Source of the DNA: JASJAR01 sp039198225
GTDB taxonomy: Bacteria > Pseudomonadota > Alphaproteobacteria > Rhodobacterales > Rhodobacteraceae
Reading direction: 5' to 3'
Assembly: GCA_039198225.1 (NCBI GenBank)
Contig: JBCCTQ010000013.1
Location: 36,954 to 100,953 of the forward strand
DNA length: 64,000 nt
A program made the translations under genes and the position numbers. Below are positions 1 to 8,074 of this stretch, one piece after another. Numbering within the stretch: the stretch's first letter is position 1; each line of letters opens with the position of its first letter. Below the pieces are notes generated by a model. It worked only from the letters and a program-made list of their open reading frames with translations, had not been told where the DNA came from and ran no database searches.

Positions 1-1
1 T

Positions 2-884
2 TTCGGTTTCGAAGACTGGGTGGGCGGGCGCTATTCGTTTTGGGGGCCCATCGGATTGGCCTTGGCCATCGCCGTGGGGGCCGAAGCCTTTCGCGCCGTC
101 CTCGCCGGGGGGCGGGCGATGGATGTTCATTTCGAGGCCGCCGAGCCCCTTGAGAACCTCCCTGTCATGCTGGCGCTTACCGGGATCTGGCACAATCAGG
201 GTCTTGGCCACGCGACCCGTGCGGTGTTGCCCTATGAGCAGCGCCTCGCCCGGCTCCCGGCCTATCTCCAGCAGCTCGAAATGGAGAGCAACGGCAAGGG
301 CGTTGCCCTCGACGGGAGCGACCTTTCGACCGCATCGGGCCCCGTGGTTTGGGGGCGAGCCTGGCACCAATGGCCAGCACGCGTTTTATCAGCTGATCCA
401 CCAAGGCACCCGGGTGATCCCATGCGAATTCATGGTGGGGGCGGAGGCCCATCAGCCAGCCTTAGCCCATCACCATGATCTGTTGTTGGCCAATTGCTTG
501 GCTCAATCGGAAGCGCTGATGCGGGGGCGGTCCTTGGACGAAGCCCGGGAAAAGGTGGCCGGGCGATATGAAGGGGACGAGTTGGAGCGCCAGGCCCGGC
601 ACCGGGTTTTTCCCGGAAACCGCCCGTCGACCACGTTGGTCTATCCCAAGCTAACTCCTTTCGTTCTCGGCCAGATCGTGGCGCTTTACGAACACCGCGT
701 CTTTGTCGAAGGGGTGATGCTCGGGATCAACTCGTTCGATCAGTGGGGGGTGGAGCTTGGCAAGGAGCTCGCCACCTCCCTCGGCCCAGTCCTCACCGGG
801 GAGGCGGGGCTTGACGGCAAGGACGCCTCGACGGCCGCCCTCGTTCGCTTTATCCAGACCAATCGCGGGACGGAGGGGGCGTGA
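2..884 (+). pseudogene. pgi: glucose-6-phosphate isomerase, 5'-truncated by the window edge and frameshifted
   Basis: Interconverts glucose-6-phosphate and fructose-6-phosphate in the cytosol. The upstream frame reads FEDWVGGRYSFWGPIG, the first PGI signature, from the left edge. The C-terminal part (QIVALYEHRVFVEG followed by INSFDQWGVELGK) is the second signature but lies in the +1 frame. The two halves join if one G is removed from the GGGGG run at 351-355, restoring WGEPGTNGQHAFYQLIHQGT. The gene is otherwise full to its C-terminus, with no other damage in view. A single homopolymer indel is as likely to be a sequencing or assembly error as a true mutation. Stop at 882-884, one base before an intergenic repeat. 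Confidence 0.9.
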
Positions 885-885
885 A

Positions 886-908
886 TGCGTATTTTTGAAG
901 AGATGAAG
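886..908 (+). repeat. short-form intergenic repeat, copy A
   Basis: Carries the core GTATTTTTGAAGAGATGAAG preceded by TGC. Identical 23-base copies lie at 12408-12430 (minus), 26078-26100 and 62682-62704. This copy begins one base after the pgi stop and has the same orientation as pgi. It could also be read as the start of a 24-codon ORF at 885-959 opening with MRIFEEMK. Confidence 0.85.
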
Positions 909-979
909 CGCGTCTTTGAAGTGATATGGCCCCGAGCGGCGGCACGGCCGCTGGGCTGAGCTAGGCGACGAGAGGGCAT

Positions 980-2188
980 ATGGCGGGGCGCATCCTTTGC
1001 ATCAGCGGCGGGCACGGCGAAGATAATCATGCCGCCCATGTGATCCGCGCGCTTCGGGAGAGAGATCCGAGCCTCGAATTCGGCGCAATCCCCATCGTGG
1101 GCCTCGGACGCGATTACCAAAAGATCGACGTGCCGATCGTGGCGCCGACCAAACAGATGCCCTCGGGCGGGTTTGTTTACATGGAGGCGAAAATGCTCCG
1201 CGCTGATATTCGGGCGGGGTTGATCGGCCTCTCGATCCGCCAGTTTGCGGCCATGCGCCGGGTCGCTCCGCGCTACGATGCGGTCTTCGCCGTGGGCGAC
1301 CACGTGCCCCAATTCTCCGCCTATCTTAGCGGGCGACCTTTCGTTTCGTTCATCTCTTGCGTCAGCGCGCTTTATACGAAGGCATTCGAGCCTAATCGTC
1401 TGCTTAGGACTGCGTTTAAGTCGCCGCGCTGCTATGCCGCCCTCAGCCGCGACCCCCACACGGCTGACGTTTTGAAAGCCCAGGGCTTCGCCAATGCTGG
1501 CTTTGGCGGCATGCCCACCATCGACTTTCTCAAACCTGGGGCGGTGGATCTCGCGCTCCGGCCCGGCGTGCCGATGGTGGCCCTCCTGCCGGGCTCGCGC
1601 GTGCCCGAGGCCTTCCGCAATCTAAAGATCCTGATGGATTTTGCGGAATTCGCGACGGAAGCCATGGGGGGCGACAGGATCCAGTTCCGTGCCGCCCTCG
1701 TGCCGAAGGTCCGGGCGGGTCTTGGCGCGCTTGCCGACAGCAATGGATGGACCTGGGATGGACGCGCCCTAGTCAAAGGGGCGGCCGAGATACCCTGTCC
1801 CGAGGACGCGTTCGCCGATATCGCCCATAGCTGCGATGTCACCGTGGGCCTTGCCGGTCTTGCGCTTGAACAGATCGTCGCCCTGGGAAAACCGGCGATC
1901 CAATTCCCGGGCGAAGGGCCTCAATTCACGCCGAGGTTTGCCCGCGCCCAGGAAACGCTTCTCGGCCTGTCTGTCCGAACCGTGGGCCAGACACCGCCCG
2001 ACCGGTCAGGGCTCGAAGCGGGGGCGAAACTCTTGGCAGAGACGCTGGCCGACGAAGATTACCTCGCGGAGTGCCGCCGGAGTGCCGAAACCAGATTTGC
2101 GGCAAAAGGCGCGTCGGGCCGGCTCGCCGACGCCGTCCTCGGCGCCATGGGAACCGGCATAAAATCCGAACATCCCGGCATCGCCTAA
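980..2188 (+). CDS. lipid-A-disaccharide synthase-related (LpxB-like) glycosyltransferase
   Basis: A 402-residue protein with a GT-B glycosyltransferase look. The N-terminal ILCISGGHGEDNHAAHVI corresponds to the SGExSGD-type opening of LpxB. A central segment reads LLPGSRVPEAFRN, matching the LPGSR motif of the LpxB/MurG group, and a late G-KPAIQFPGEGPQFTPRFA segment fits the nucleotide-sugar site. It matches the 'lipid-A-disaccharide synthase-related' family rather than true LpxB, which normally sits next to lpxA/lpxI; neither is here. The ATG at 980 has GAGAGG upstream. The acceptor is unknown. It stands alone between pgi and a tRNA gene. Confidence 0.7.
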   Translation: MAGRILCISGGHGEDNHAAHVIRALRERDPSLEFGAIPIVGLGRDYQKIDVPIVAPTKQMPSGGFVYMEAKMLRADIRAGLIGLSIRQFAAMRRVAPRYDAVFAVGDHVPQFSAYLSGRPFVSFISCVSALYTKAFEPNRLLRTAFKSPRCYAALSRDPHTADVLKAQGFANAGFGGMPTIDFLKPGAVDLALRPGVPMVALLPGSRVPEAFRNLKILMDFAEFATEAMGGDRIQFRAALVPKVRAGLGALADSNGWTWDGRALVKGAAEIPCPEDAFADIAHSCDVTVGLAGLALEQIVALGKPAIQFPGEGPQFTPRFARAQETLLGLSVRTVGQTPPDRSGLEAGAKLLAETLADEDYLAECRRSAETRFAAKGASGRLADAVLGAMGTGIKSEHPGIA

Positions 2189-2246
2189 GCGCGGTTTATC
2201 GCGCTGGATCGCCGCGCGAAGCAGAGTGCTTTCAGAAGAACGGCGT

Positions 2247-2320
2247 TGGAGCGGGTGAAGGGAATCGAACCCTCGTCTTAAGCTTGGGAAGCTCCTGCTC
2301 TACCATTGAGCTACACCCGC
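2247..2320 (-). tRNA. tRNA-Gly (anticodon CCC)
   Basis: Read on the minus strand, the acceptor arm GCGGGTG pairs with CACCCGC. The D arm is GCTC-AATGGTA-GAGC, the anticodon loop TTCCCAA gives anticodon CCC, and the T arm is AGGGTTCGATTCCCT. Discriminator T and CCA are encoded (CCA at 2247-2249). The length is 74 nt with CCA. The outermost pair of the anticodon stem appears to be a G-A mismatch. Confidence 0.95.
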
Positions 2321-2357
2321 CCGAGGCGTTTCGAGCTACCGCTCCGAGGGTATAAGG

Positions 2358-4388
2358 TCAAGCGCGTCGGGGTCGCCGTCTCCGCCGCCCGCCATCCTCG
2401 CCCCCTGCATTGAAGGCCACCTGCGGAAGCGCCGGCAGATGGGGGAACGGATCGACCGCATGGGGGATCGCGTTGGCGGCCACGAAATGCTCTTGGAACC
2501 GGGGCTCGATGGCGGTCTCGACTTTGTGGATCGCACGGACATCGCGTTCGATCTGGCCGCGGGCGCCCCGGTCACAGAGAGCGATCCGAGCGCCGGTCCC
2601 GGCGGCGTTGCCCGCGGATGTCACCTTGTCGAGGGCGCAATCGGGGATCATGCCGAGGACCATGGCGTGTTTGGGCGAGATATGGGCCCCGAAGGCTCCG
2701 GCCAAAACCACCCGGTCGACGCTGTCGGTGCCGATCTCGTCCATCAAGAGGCGCGCCCCGGCATAAAGTGCGGATTTGGCGAGTTGGATGGCGCGGATAT
2801 CGCCTTGGGTAACGGTCACAAGGGGGCCGCCGGACGCCCTGCCGTCATGGAGGATGTAGGCGAAGGTGCGGCCGTCGGCGATCGAGCGCGCCGTGCCGGT
2901 TTGATCGGGCCCGCCGATGAGGCCGGACGCATCAAGAAGCCCCGCCAGGCGCATCTCGGCCACCGCCTCGATGATGCCAGAGCCGCAGATCCCGGTGATG
3001 CCGGACTTTTTGGCCGCCGCCAGGAACCCGTCCTCGTCTGACCAATGATCGACGCCGATGATCCGGAACCGGGGCTCTTTGGTGTCTGGATCGATCTCGA
3101 CCCGCTCGATGGCTCCGGGGGCGGCGCGCTGGCCCGAGGAGATTTGGGCCCCTTCAAAGGCCGGGCCCGTGGGCGAAGAACAGGCCAAAACCCGGTCGCG
3201 GTTGCCGAGAAGGATCTCGGCATTGGTGCCCACATCGACGATGAGGACGAGATCTTCCGAGGTTTGGGGGCTTTCGGCCAAGGCCACCGCCGCCGCATCG
3301 GCCCCCACATGGCCCGCGATACAGGGCAGGATATAGGCCCGGGCGGCGGGGTTGACCGCGGTTACCTCAAGATCGGCAAGGCTCATCGAGACCGCATCGG
3401 AAAGCGCGAGCGCGAAGGGCGCTTGGCCCAACTCGACCGGATCGATGCCCAAAAGGAGGTGGTGCATCACCGGATTGCAGACAAGCGTGGCTTCAACGAT
3501 CCGGTCAGGCGGGGTTGCGGCCTCTTCGGAGAGGTTCTGGGCCAGGGTGTTCAGCGCCTCTCGCACGGCCGCCGTCATTTCCCGGTCGCCACCAGGGTTC
3601 ATCATCGCGTAGGAAACCCGGCTCATCAGGTCTTCGCCGTAGCGGATCTGGGGGTTCATTACGCCGCCAGATGCGGCGACCTCACCGGTGGCCAGGTCCG
3701 TGAGATGGGCCGCGATGGTGGTCGAGCCGAGATCGATCGCGAGCCCGTAAAGCGGGTCTTCGTCGCGGCCGGGCCAAATGTCGATCAAACGTGGGGCGGC
3801 GCCCGTATGGTCATGGAAAACCGCCGCCGTCACGGTCCAACCGCCCCGGCGGAGGGCGGTTTGGAGGCGGGGAAGAAGCGCCGGAGTGATCTCAACATTG
3901 AGAACCCCGTGATCGCGCGCCAGAGCTTGGGCCAGGCGCTCGAAGTCGCCCGTGGGCGCGTGCATGTCGGGCTCTTCCACGGCGACGGTGTAGGTGCGCG
4001 TGGCCGGATCGAGGGTGAGGGCGCGGTTGTCGGCCGCCTTCCGGACCACCTGGCGGTGGACCTGGCTTTCGGGCGGCACGTCGATGACGACGTCCGAGGT
4101 CACGCAGGCTTGGCAGCCGAGCCTCCTCCCCTCGGCGAGGCCCTTTCGGCTGTCATAGCGGGTCTCGACCGCGTTTTTTGCGCTCAGGGCATCTTCGGTG
4201 ACGGTGACGCCGTGCTTGGGAAAGTCCCCATAGGCTGGGGCGACCTGGCATTTCGAGCAGACCCCATTTCCGCCGCAGACGCTATCGAGATCGACGCCGA
4301 GCTGGCGGGCGGCATCGAGCACCGACGTGCCCGGAGCGACCCGACCGCGTTTGCCGGAGGGGGTGAAGATGATGAGCGGGTCAGGCAT
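2358..4388 (-). CDS. corrinoid activation protein (RamA/RACo-like, 2Fe-2S plus ASKHA domain)
   Basis: A 676-residue protein. An N-terminal ferredoxin domain (residues about 1-110) has Cys38, Cys44 and Cys47 in CGGNGVCSKC and further Cys92/Cys95 in GCQAC. The C-terminal ASKHA ATPase-like domain carries GLAIDLGSTTIAAHLTDL and VDVGTNAEI phosphate-binding motifs. Family members use reduced Fe-S and ATP to return inactive Co(II) corrinoid proteins to Co(I). The start at 4388 (MPDPLIIFTPSG) was chosen because the ferredoxin fold begins there; the frame stays open about 50 codons upstream but with low-complexity residues. A methyl-THF methyltransferase and a MetF-like gene lie on the same strand, so it probably serves a corrinoid-dependent methyl transfer such as split methionine synthase. 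No corrinoid-binding protein is in the window. Confidence 0.85.
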   Translation of the reverse strand: MPDPLIIFTPSGKRGRVAPGTSVLDAARQLGVDLDSVCGGNGVCSKCQVAPAYGDFPKHGVTVTEDALSAKNAVETRYDSRKGLAEGRRLGCQACVTSDVVIDVPPESQVHRQVVRKAADNRALTLDPATRTYTVAVEEPDMHAPTGDFERLAQALARDHGVLNVEITPALLPRLQTALRRGGWTVTAAVFHDHTGAAPRLIDIWPGRDEDPLYGLAIDLGSTTIAAHLTDLATGEVAASGGVMNPQIRYGEDLMSRVSYAMMNPGGDREMTAAVREALNTLAQNLSEEAATPPDRIVEATLVCNPVMHHLLLGIDPVELGQAPFALALSDAVSMSLADLEVTAVNPAARAYILPCIAGHVGADAAAVALAESPQTSEDLVLIVDVGTNAEILLGNRDRVLACSSPTGPAFEGAQISSGQRAAPGAIERVEIDPDTKEPRFRIIGVDHWSDEDGFLAAAKKSGITGICGSGIIEAVAEMRLAGLLDASGLIGGPDQTGTARSIADGRTFAYILHDGRASGGPLVTVTQGDIRAIQLAKSALYAGARLLMDEIGTDSVDRVVLAGAFGAHISPKHAMVLGMIPDCALDKVTSAGNAAGTGARIALCDRGARGQIERDVRAIHKVETAIEPRFQEHFVAANAIPHAVDPFPHLPALPQVAFNAGGEDGGRRRRRPRRA

Positions 4389-4562
4389 GCCACCAACGCG
4401 CGAAAAACCCGTTGATCGAAAGTTCGGAGATACGGGCGGAGGGTTGCCCTCGGCTACGGGCACGGGGCTGAAAGCCAGCGCCCTGGGGGGCGGTCGGGGG
4501 CTGCCCGGCGGTACCCGCCGGGCGCACGCATGGATCAAAACTGTTGCAGTGGCCGTAAGTTG

Positions 4563-5264
4563 CTATTCCGCCGCCAATGCCCCACCGCCCCAGAGCCAAA
4601 CCGCCAAGGGCACGGGCAGCACTGCGAGGGCCACGGTGACCACCATCGGCAGCGGCGCAAAGACCCGGCTGAGGCCCGCGACCATGGCGATCCCGCCGCC
4701 TCCCCCGAGGATCCCGTTCCCCGGAAGGTTCAAAAGACAGGCGAGCGTTACGTAGCGCCCGGACACTGCGACGCCTCGGAGCCAGGCTGGCAATCGCTCT
4801 TTTAGATGGTCGAGCCGTTCCTCGCCCGACAGTGCCCCCACCCGCAAGGTCAGTTCGCATGCCCGCACCAGTCCCAAATCGGCAAAAAACCGATGGAGCC
4901 ATCGATAACTCACCGTCGAGCCCACCGCGTAGGCGATAAGGATCCCGGTCACAGTGGCCAGATAAACGAAGGGGGCCACCGCCTCGCCGCGCATCACGAG
5001 CAAAGCGATGCCTATTTCGATCCCCGGCACGAAGGGCACTGAGATGAGGAGAGCGTAGACCACGAGAAAGAAGATGATCGCCCCGATCATCATGCCCGTG
5101 CCGATCTCTTCGGCCAGAGCTTCTGCCCGGGCCATGGCCCAGTCCATCGCGTACACCAAAAGGAGCGCTCCAGCGACGATCACCGTCAATCGAAGAAGAA
5201 TTCGAAACAGCGCCTGGCGACCTGGAAAGGCCGGTTGGGGTGGAAACTCGTCCATCGAAATCAA
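4563..5264 (-). CDS. polytopic membrane protein, possibly VTT/TVP38-like
   Basis: A 233-residue protein with about six hydrophobic segments. It has a loop SVPFVPGIEIGIALLVMRG resembling the P-x-x-P-G-E re-entrant motif of TVP38/DedA (VTT) proteins, and a glycine-rich GNGILGGGGGIAMVAG near the C-terminus. VTT proteins are linked to lipid scrambling or transport, but the assignment here rests on one motif and topology, so the function is unproven. It sits between the methyltransferase and the corrinoid activator on the same strand, with gaps of 119 and 174 bases, so it may not be in the same transcript. A second in-frame ATG lies three codons in. Confidence 0.6.
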   Translation of the reverse strand: MISMDEFPPQPAFPGRQALFRILLRLTVIVAGALLLVYAMDWAMARAEALAEEIGTGMMIGAIIFFLVVYALLISVPFVPGIEIGIALLVMRGEAVAPFVYLATVTGILIAYAVGSTVSYRWLHRFFADLGLVRACELTLRVGALSGEERLDHLKERLPAWLRGVAVSGRYVTLACLLNLPGNGILGGGGGIAMVAGLSRVFAPLPMVVTVALAVLPVPLAVWLWGGGALAAE

Positions 5265-5383
5265 TGTGCCAAATTTGGCGAAATTTGAAAATTAAATGTC
5301 TCGTTAGAATGCCGAAAGGCCGGGCTTGTGTCGAGACCCCTCCGTTTTGGTCCGCACCGAGCCCGCCCTCATATGGATAAAAA

Positions 5384-6538
5384 CTATCCCGCACGGCGCC
5401 GCCGCCGGCCTTCCCGGCCCCCGCCTGCTGGGCCGGCGATCTTGTTGAGACGGATCCAATTCGCCCCGGACGCGTCTTGGTCGAGGAGAAAATCGGCCGC
5501 CTTGATCGACACGATCTCCTCGGACGTGGTCTCGTATTTCCCGCCAATGCCGAGGAGGGGGCCGAGCTTGGCCGCATCCACCGGGCCCGCCGCCACAACA
5601 CCCAAAGCGCCCAGCCGTTCGAGCCGTTCGGCGACAAGATCTTCGGTGGTCCCGAGCCCCACCAAGGGCGCGATCGCGGCCGGATCCACATCAGCAGGGA
5701 TGGTCAGCCCCGCCGCCCGAAGCTCGTCGAGCCGGTCGGTGATGTTTTTCTTTGACGGCCTCAGCGTCACCGGGTTCATGATGGCCGATGTCATCCCGGC
5801 GGCGGCGGCCATGGCGAGAAACGCGTTATTGATCCCATGGCGGTTGGGAAGGCCAAAGGAGATGTTCGACGCCCCACAGGTCGTGTTCACGCCCAACTCG
5901 TCGCGGAGCCGGCGCACTAGTGCGAAAACCTGAAGCCCCGCCGTTGCCATGGCACCCACGGGCATCACCAAAGGATCGACCACGATATCATGGGCCGGAA
6001 TGCCATAATCTGCGGCCCGTTCGACGATCTTTTTTGCCACGGCGAAGCGCACATCGGGGTCTTCGGAGATGCCCGTGTCGTCGTTCGAGATCGCCACCAC
6101 CGGGACGTCGTATTTCTTGATCAACGGAAGAACCGTCTCGAGCCGATCCTCTTCGCCGGTCACCGAATTGACCAAGGGCCGGCCCTTGGCCGTTTCGAGC
6201 CCCGCCGCGAGGGCGCCGGGTACCGAGCTGTCGATGCAAAGCGGGACGTCCACCAGGCCTTGGACAAGCTCGATCATCTTGGCCATGAGCGGTGGTTCGG
6301 TCTCGTTAGGGTCGGGGTTTGAGTTGTAAACCACGCCCGCATTCACATCGAGAACGGTGGCCCCGGACGCCACTTGGAGGAGGGCGTCTTTCTCAACGGT
6401 GGAGAAATCACCCGCTTCAAGTTCCCGGGCAAGCTTTTTCCGCCCGGTCGGATTGATCCGCTCGCCGATGACGCAAAACGGTTCGCCGAAACCGATGGTG
6501 ACCGTTTTGGTCGCAGAAGCGACGGTGGTGCGTGTCAT
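5384..6538 (-). CDS. methyltetrahydrofolate:corrinoid methyltransferase (pterin-binding domain)
   Basis: A 384-residue TIM-barrel protein of the pterin-binding (dihydropteroate synthase-like) family. Motifs are FCVIGERINPTGRKK at the N-terminus, ATVLDVNAGV, PLCIDSS, and NTTCGASNISFGLPNR near the end of the barrel, as in AcsE/MtgA and the folate domain of MetH. It would move the methyl group of 5-methyl-THF to a corrinoid protein. About 70 residues after the barrel end in an Arg/Gly-rich tail. The start at 6538 (MTRTTVASATKT) precedes the conserved domain closely. It is downstream of a MetF-like gene by 44 bases, consistent with reduction of methylene-THF feeding this enzyme. Confidence 0.85.
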   Translation of the reverse strand: MTRTTVASATKTVTIGFGEPFCVIGERINPTGRKKLARELEAGDFSTVEKDALLQVASGATVLDVNAGVVYNSNPDPNETEPPLMAKMIELVQGLVDVPLCIDSSVPGALAAGLETAKGRPLVNSVTGEEDRLETVLPLIKKYDVPVVAISNDDTGISEDPDVRFAVAKKIVERAADYGIPAHDIVVDPLVMPVGAMATAGLQVFALVRRLRDELGVNTTCGASNISFGLPNRHGINNAFLAMAAAAGMTSAIMNPVTLRPSKKNITDRLDELRAAGLTIPADVDPAAIAPLVGLGTTEDLVAERLERLGALGVVAAGPVDAAKLGPLLGIGGKYETTSEEIVSIKAADFLLDQDASGANWIRLNKIAGPAGGGREGRRRRRAG

Positions 6539-6582
6539 GGGCGTGGTCCTAAAGAGTGTGGAGGGCCAGAGCCCTTTTGGGC

Positions 6583-7500
6583 CTACTGGGCGGCAGCGCG
6601 AAACGGGGTATGGGCCGCAGACCATTCGGTTGCGGTCTTGATCCCTCCCAATGGGAACATGTGAAGTGCTGCGATCGGGAAATCGGGATCCGAGGCCTTG
6701 GCGGCTGCGAGATCGGCCACGAGCCCATCGGGCGTGTAGGGCATTAAGAGCTTTGTGACATCGCGCGCGCGCTTTTCGAGCACGTTAAGGCTCGGGCCAA
6801 CGCCGCAAGAGATCGCAAACTTGATGAGGGTTTGGAGCTTGGCCGGTCCGGCAATGCCGAGATGGATCGGCAGTCCGATGCCGGCGTCGCGGAGAGACCT
6901 GGCCCAGGCAAGAATTGGCTCCGCCTCGAAGGCAAATTGGGTCACAATTGCCATGTCCGCATCCGTCCGGGCCGCGAAGTCTTCCTTCCAGCGGAGGGCC
7001 GCATCGACATTGGCCGTCCCGCCATCTGGGTCGATGTCGCGGTTTCCTTCGGGGTGTCCGGCCACATGGAGGCGGGTAAAGCCCGCCCGGTCGAAGACGC
7101 CGGTTTCCAAAAGATCCATTGACGAGGTAAATTCGCCCACAGGCGTCGTCACGCCGCCGGCCAGGATCAACCCTTCCTCGACGCCCGCTTCACCCTGATA
7201 GCGCGCAACCCAATCGCCGAGCACGGCCTCATCAGCGATGATCCGTGCCGGAAAATGCGGCATGACTCGGAACCCGTCCTCGGCGAGCCGTTTGGCGGTT
7301 TCGGTCATGTCTTCGATCGGAGTGCCCTCGATATGGGCGATGTACACCCGCGTGCCTTGGGGCAGGAGGGCGCGGAAATCCTCGATCTTCGCCGCCGTGC
7401 GGGGCATCACCTCGATTGAAGCGCCCTCCAGCATCGCGGCAATGCTCGGATCACCTTTAGGCCCGACCGAATTCCGCTTTTTGAATTTCAGCACCGCCAT
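6583..7500 (-). CDS. methylenetetrahydrofolate reductase family protein (MetF-like)
   Basis: A 305-residue TIM-barrel protein. Features typical of MTHFR are the N-terminal EVMPRTAAKIEDF (substrate and flavin side), VYIAHIEGTPIEDM, the PHFPAR motif, a central HVAGHPEGN segment and ADMAIVTQFAFEAEPI, which holds the conserved Q-F flavin/folate residues. Methylene-THF reductases make 5-methyl-THF for methionine synthesis. It lies 26 bases after the small 'virulence factor' gene and 44 bases before the methyltransferase, so the three are probably one transcript. I leave the symbol blank because a divergent paralogue of metF is possible. Confidence 0.8.
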   Translation of the reverse strand: MAVLKFKKRNSVGPKGDPSIAAMLEGASIEVMPRTAAKIEDFRALLPQGTRVYIAHIEGTPIEDMTETAKRLAEDGFRVMPHFPARIIADEAVLGDWVARYQGEAGVEEGLILAGGVTTPVGEFTSSMDLLETGVFDRAGFTRLHVAGHPEGNRDIDPDGGTANVDAALRWKEDFAARTDADMAIVTQFAFEAEPILAWARSLRDAGIGLPIHLGIAGPAKLQTLIKFAISCGVGPSLNVLEKRARDVTKLLMPYTPDGLVADLAAAKASDPDFPIAALHMFPLGGIKTATEWSAAHTPFRAAAQ

Positions 7501-7526
7501 GGGCCTTCTCCATTCGGTTCGACCAT

Positions 7527-7823
7527 TCAGGCAACCCCGCCTTGGGAAACTAGGATCTGGAGGCGCTTCCGGTCGTATTCCTGATCGAGCCGGGCGGCTT
7601 CAGCCTCCGCCACGGCACGATCTTCCCCTGATATGGAGACCGGACCGATTTTTCGCCATTCCGAGAGATAGGCGTCGGTTCCGGTGAGACCGTCCTTCAT
7701 GGCGGCCCGGTCGATGGCTTGTTCAAAGCGCTCCGGTAGGGGCACTTTGATGCCTTCTCGACCTTTGCCGACAATGACCTGGGCGGGAATATCGCGCCAG
7801 TAGACGATGCTCACTTCAGCCAT
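7527..7823 (-). CDS. small 'virulence factor' family protein
   Basis: A 98-residue soluble protein starting MAEVSIVYWRDIPAQVIVGKGREG and continuing KVPLPERFEQAIDRAAM, as in the uncharacterised 'virulence factor' family found beside MetF/corrinoid genes in Roseobacters. The start at 7823 is preceded on the minus strand by AAAGGAGCGAC, a good ribosome site; the longer frame adds 21 basic residues without a site. It is the first gene of the methyl-transfer cluster. Molecular function unknown; the family name reflects an old annotation, not a demonstrated role in virulence. Confidence 0.7.
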   Translation of the reverse strand: MAEVSIVYWRDIPAQVIVGKGREGIKVPLPERFEQAIDRAAMKDGLTGTDAYLSEWRKIGPVSISGEDRAVAEAEAARLDQEYDRKRLQILVSQGGVA

Positions 7824-8074
7824 TGTCGCTCCTTTCTTCGCCCTTCTAATCGCCCCCCGTTGCGCACGGCGGACTAATTTCGACATGCCGCGGCCCAGCC
7901 GCGACTTCCCTTGATAAACTAGGAGGTTAACGGGGCTTCGTCCAAGGGGGCCGGGGATGAAAGTTCCTCATTAGCGACATGAGCCCTCCTCAAGGGGATC
8001 GGGCGCGACGCGATGGTTGCGCGAACAGGGTTCGGTAACTTAGTGTGAGGTTAACACCGGAACGGAGGGCGCCT

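Noticed and set aside
885..959. 24-codon ORF starting at repeat A as a real gene
   Set aside because: The conserved opening is explained by the identical DNA repeat; the rest of the frame is not shared with the other copies. Kept only as a hypothesis among the findings.
3045..4415. Long plus-strand open frame (456 codons) opposite the corrinoid activation gene
   Set aside because: Antisense shadow created by high GC: no recognisable protein and the minus strand encodes a clear ferredoxin/ASKHA protein.
7824..8074. Cobalamin, THF or SAM riboswitch upstream of the methyl-transfer cluster
   Set aside because: I looked on the minus strand and could not match conserved cores of these classes.
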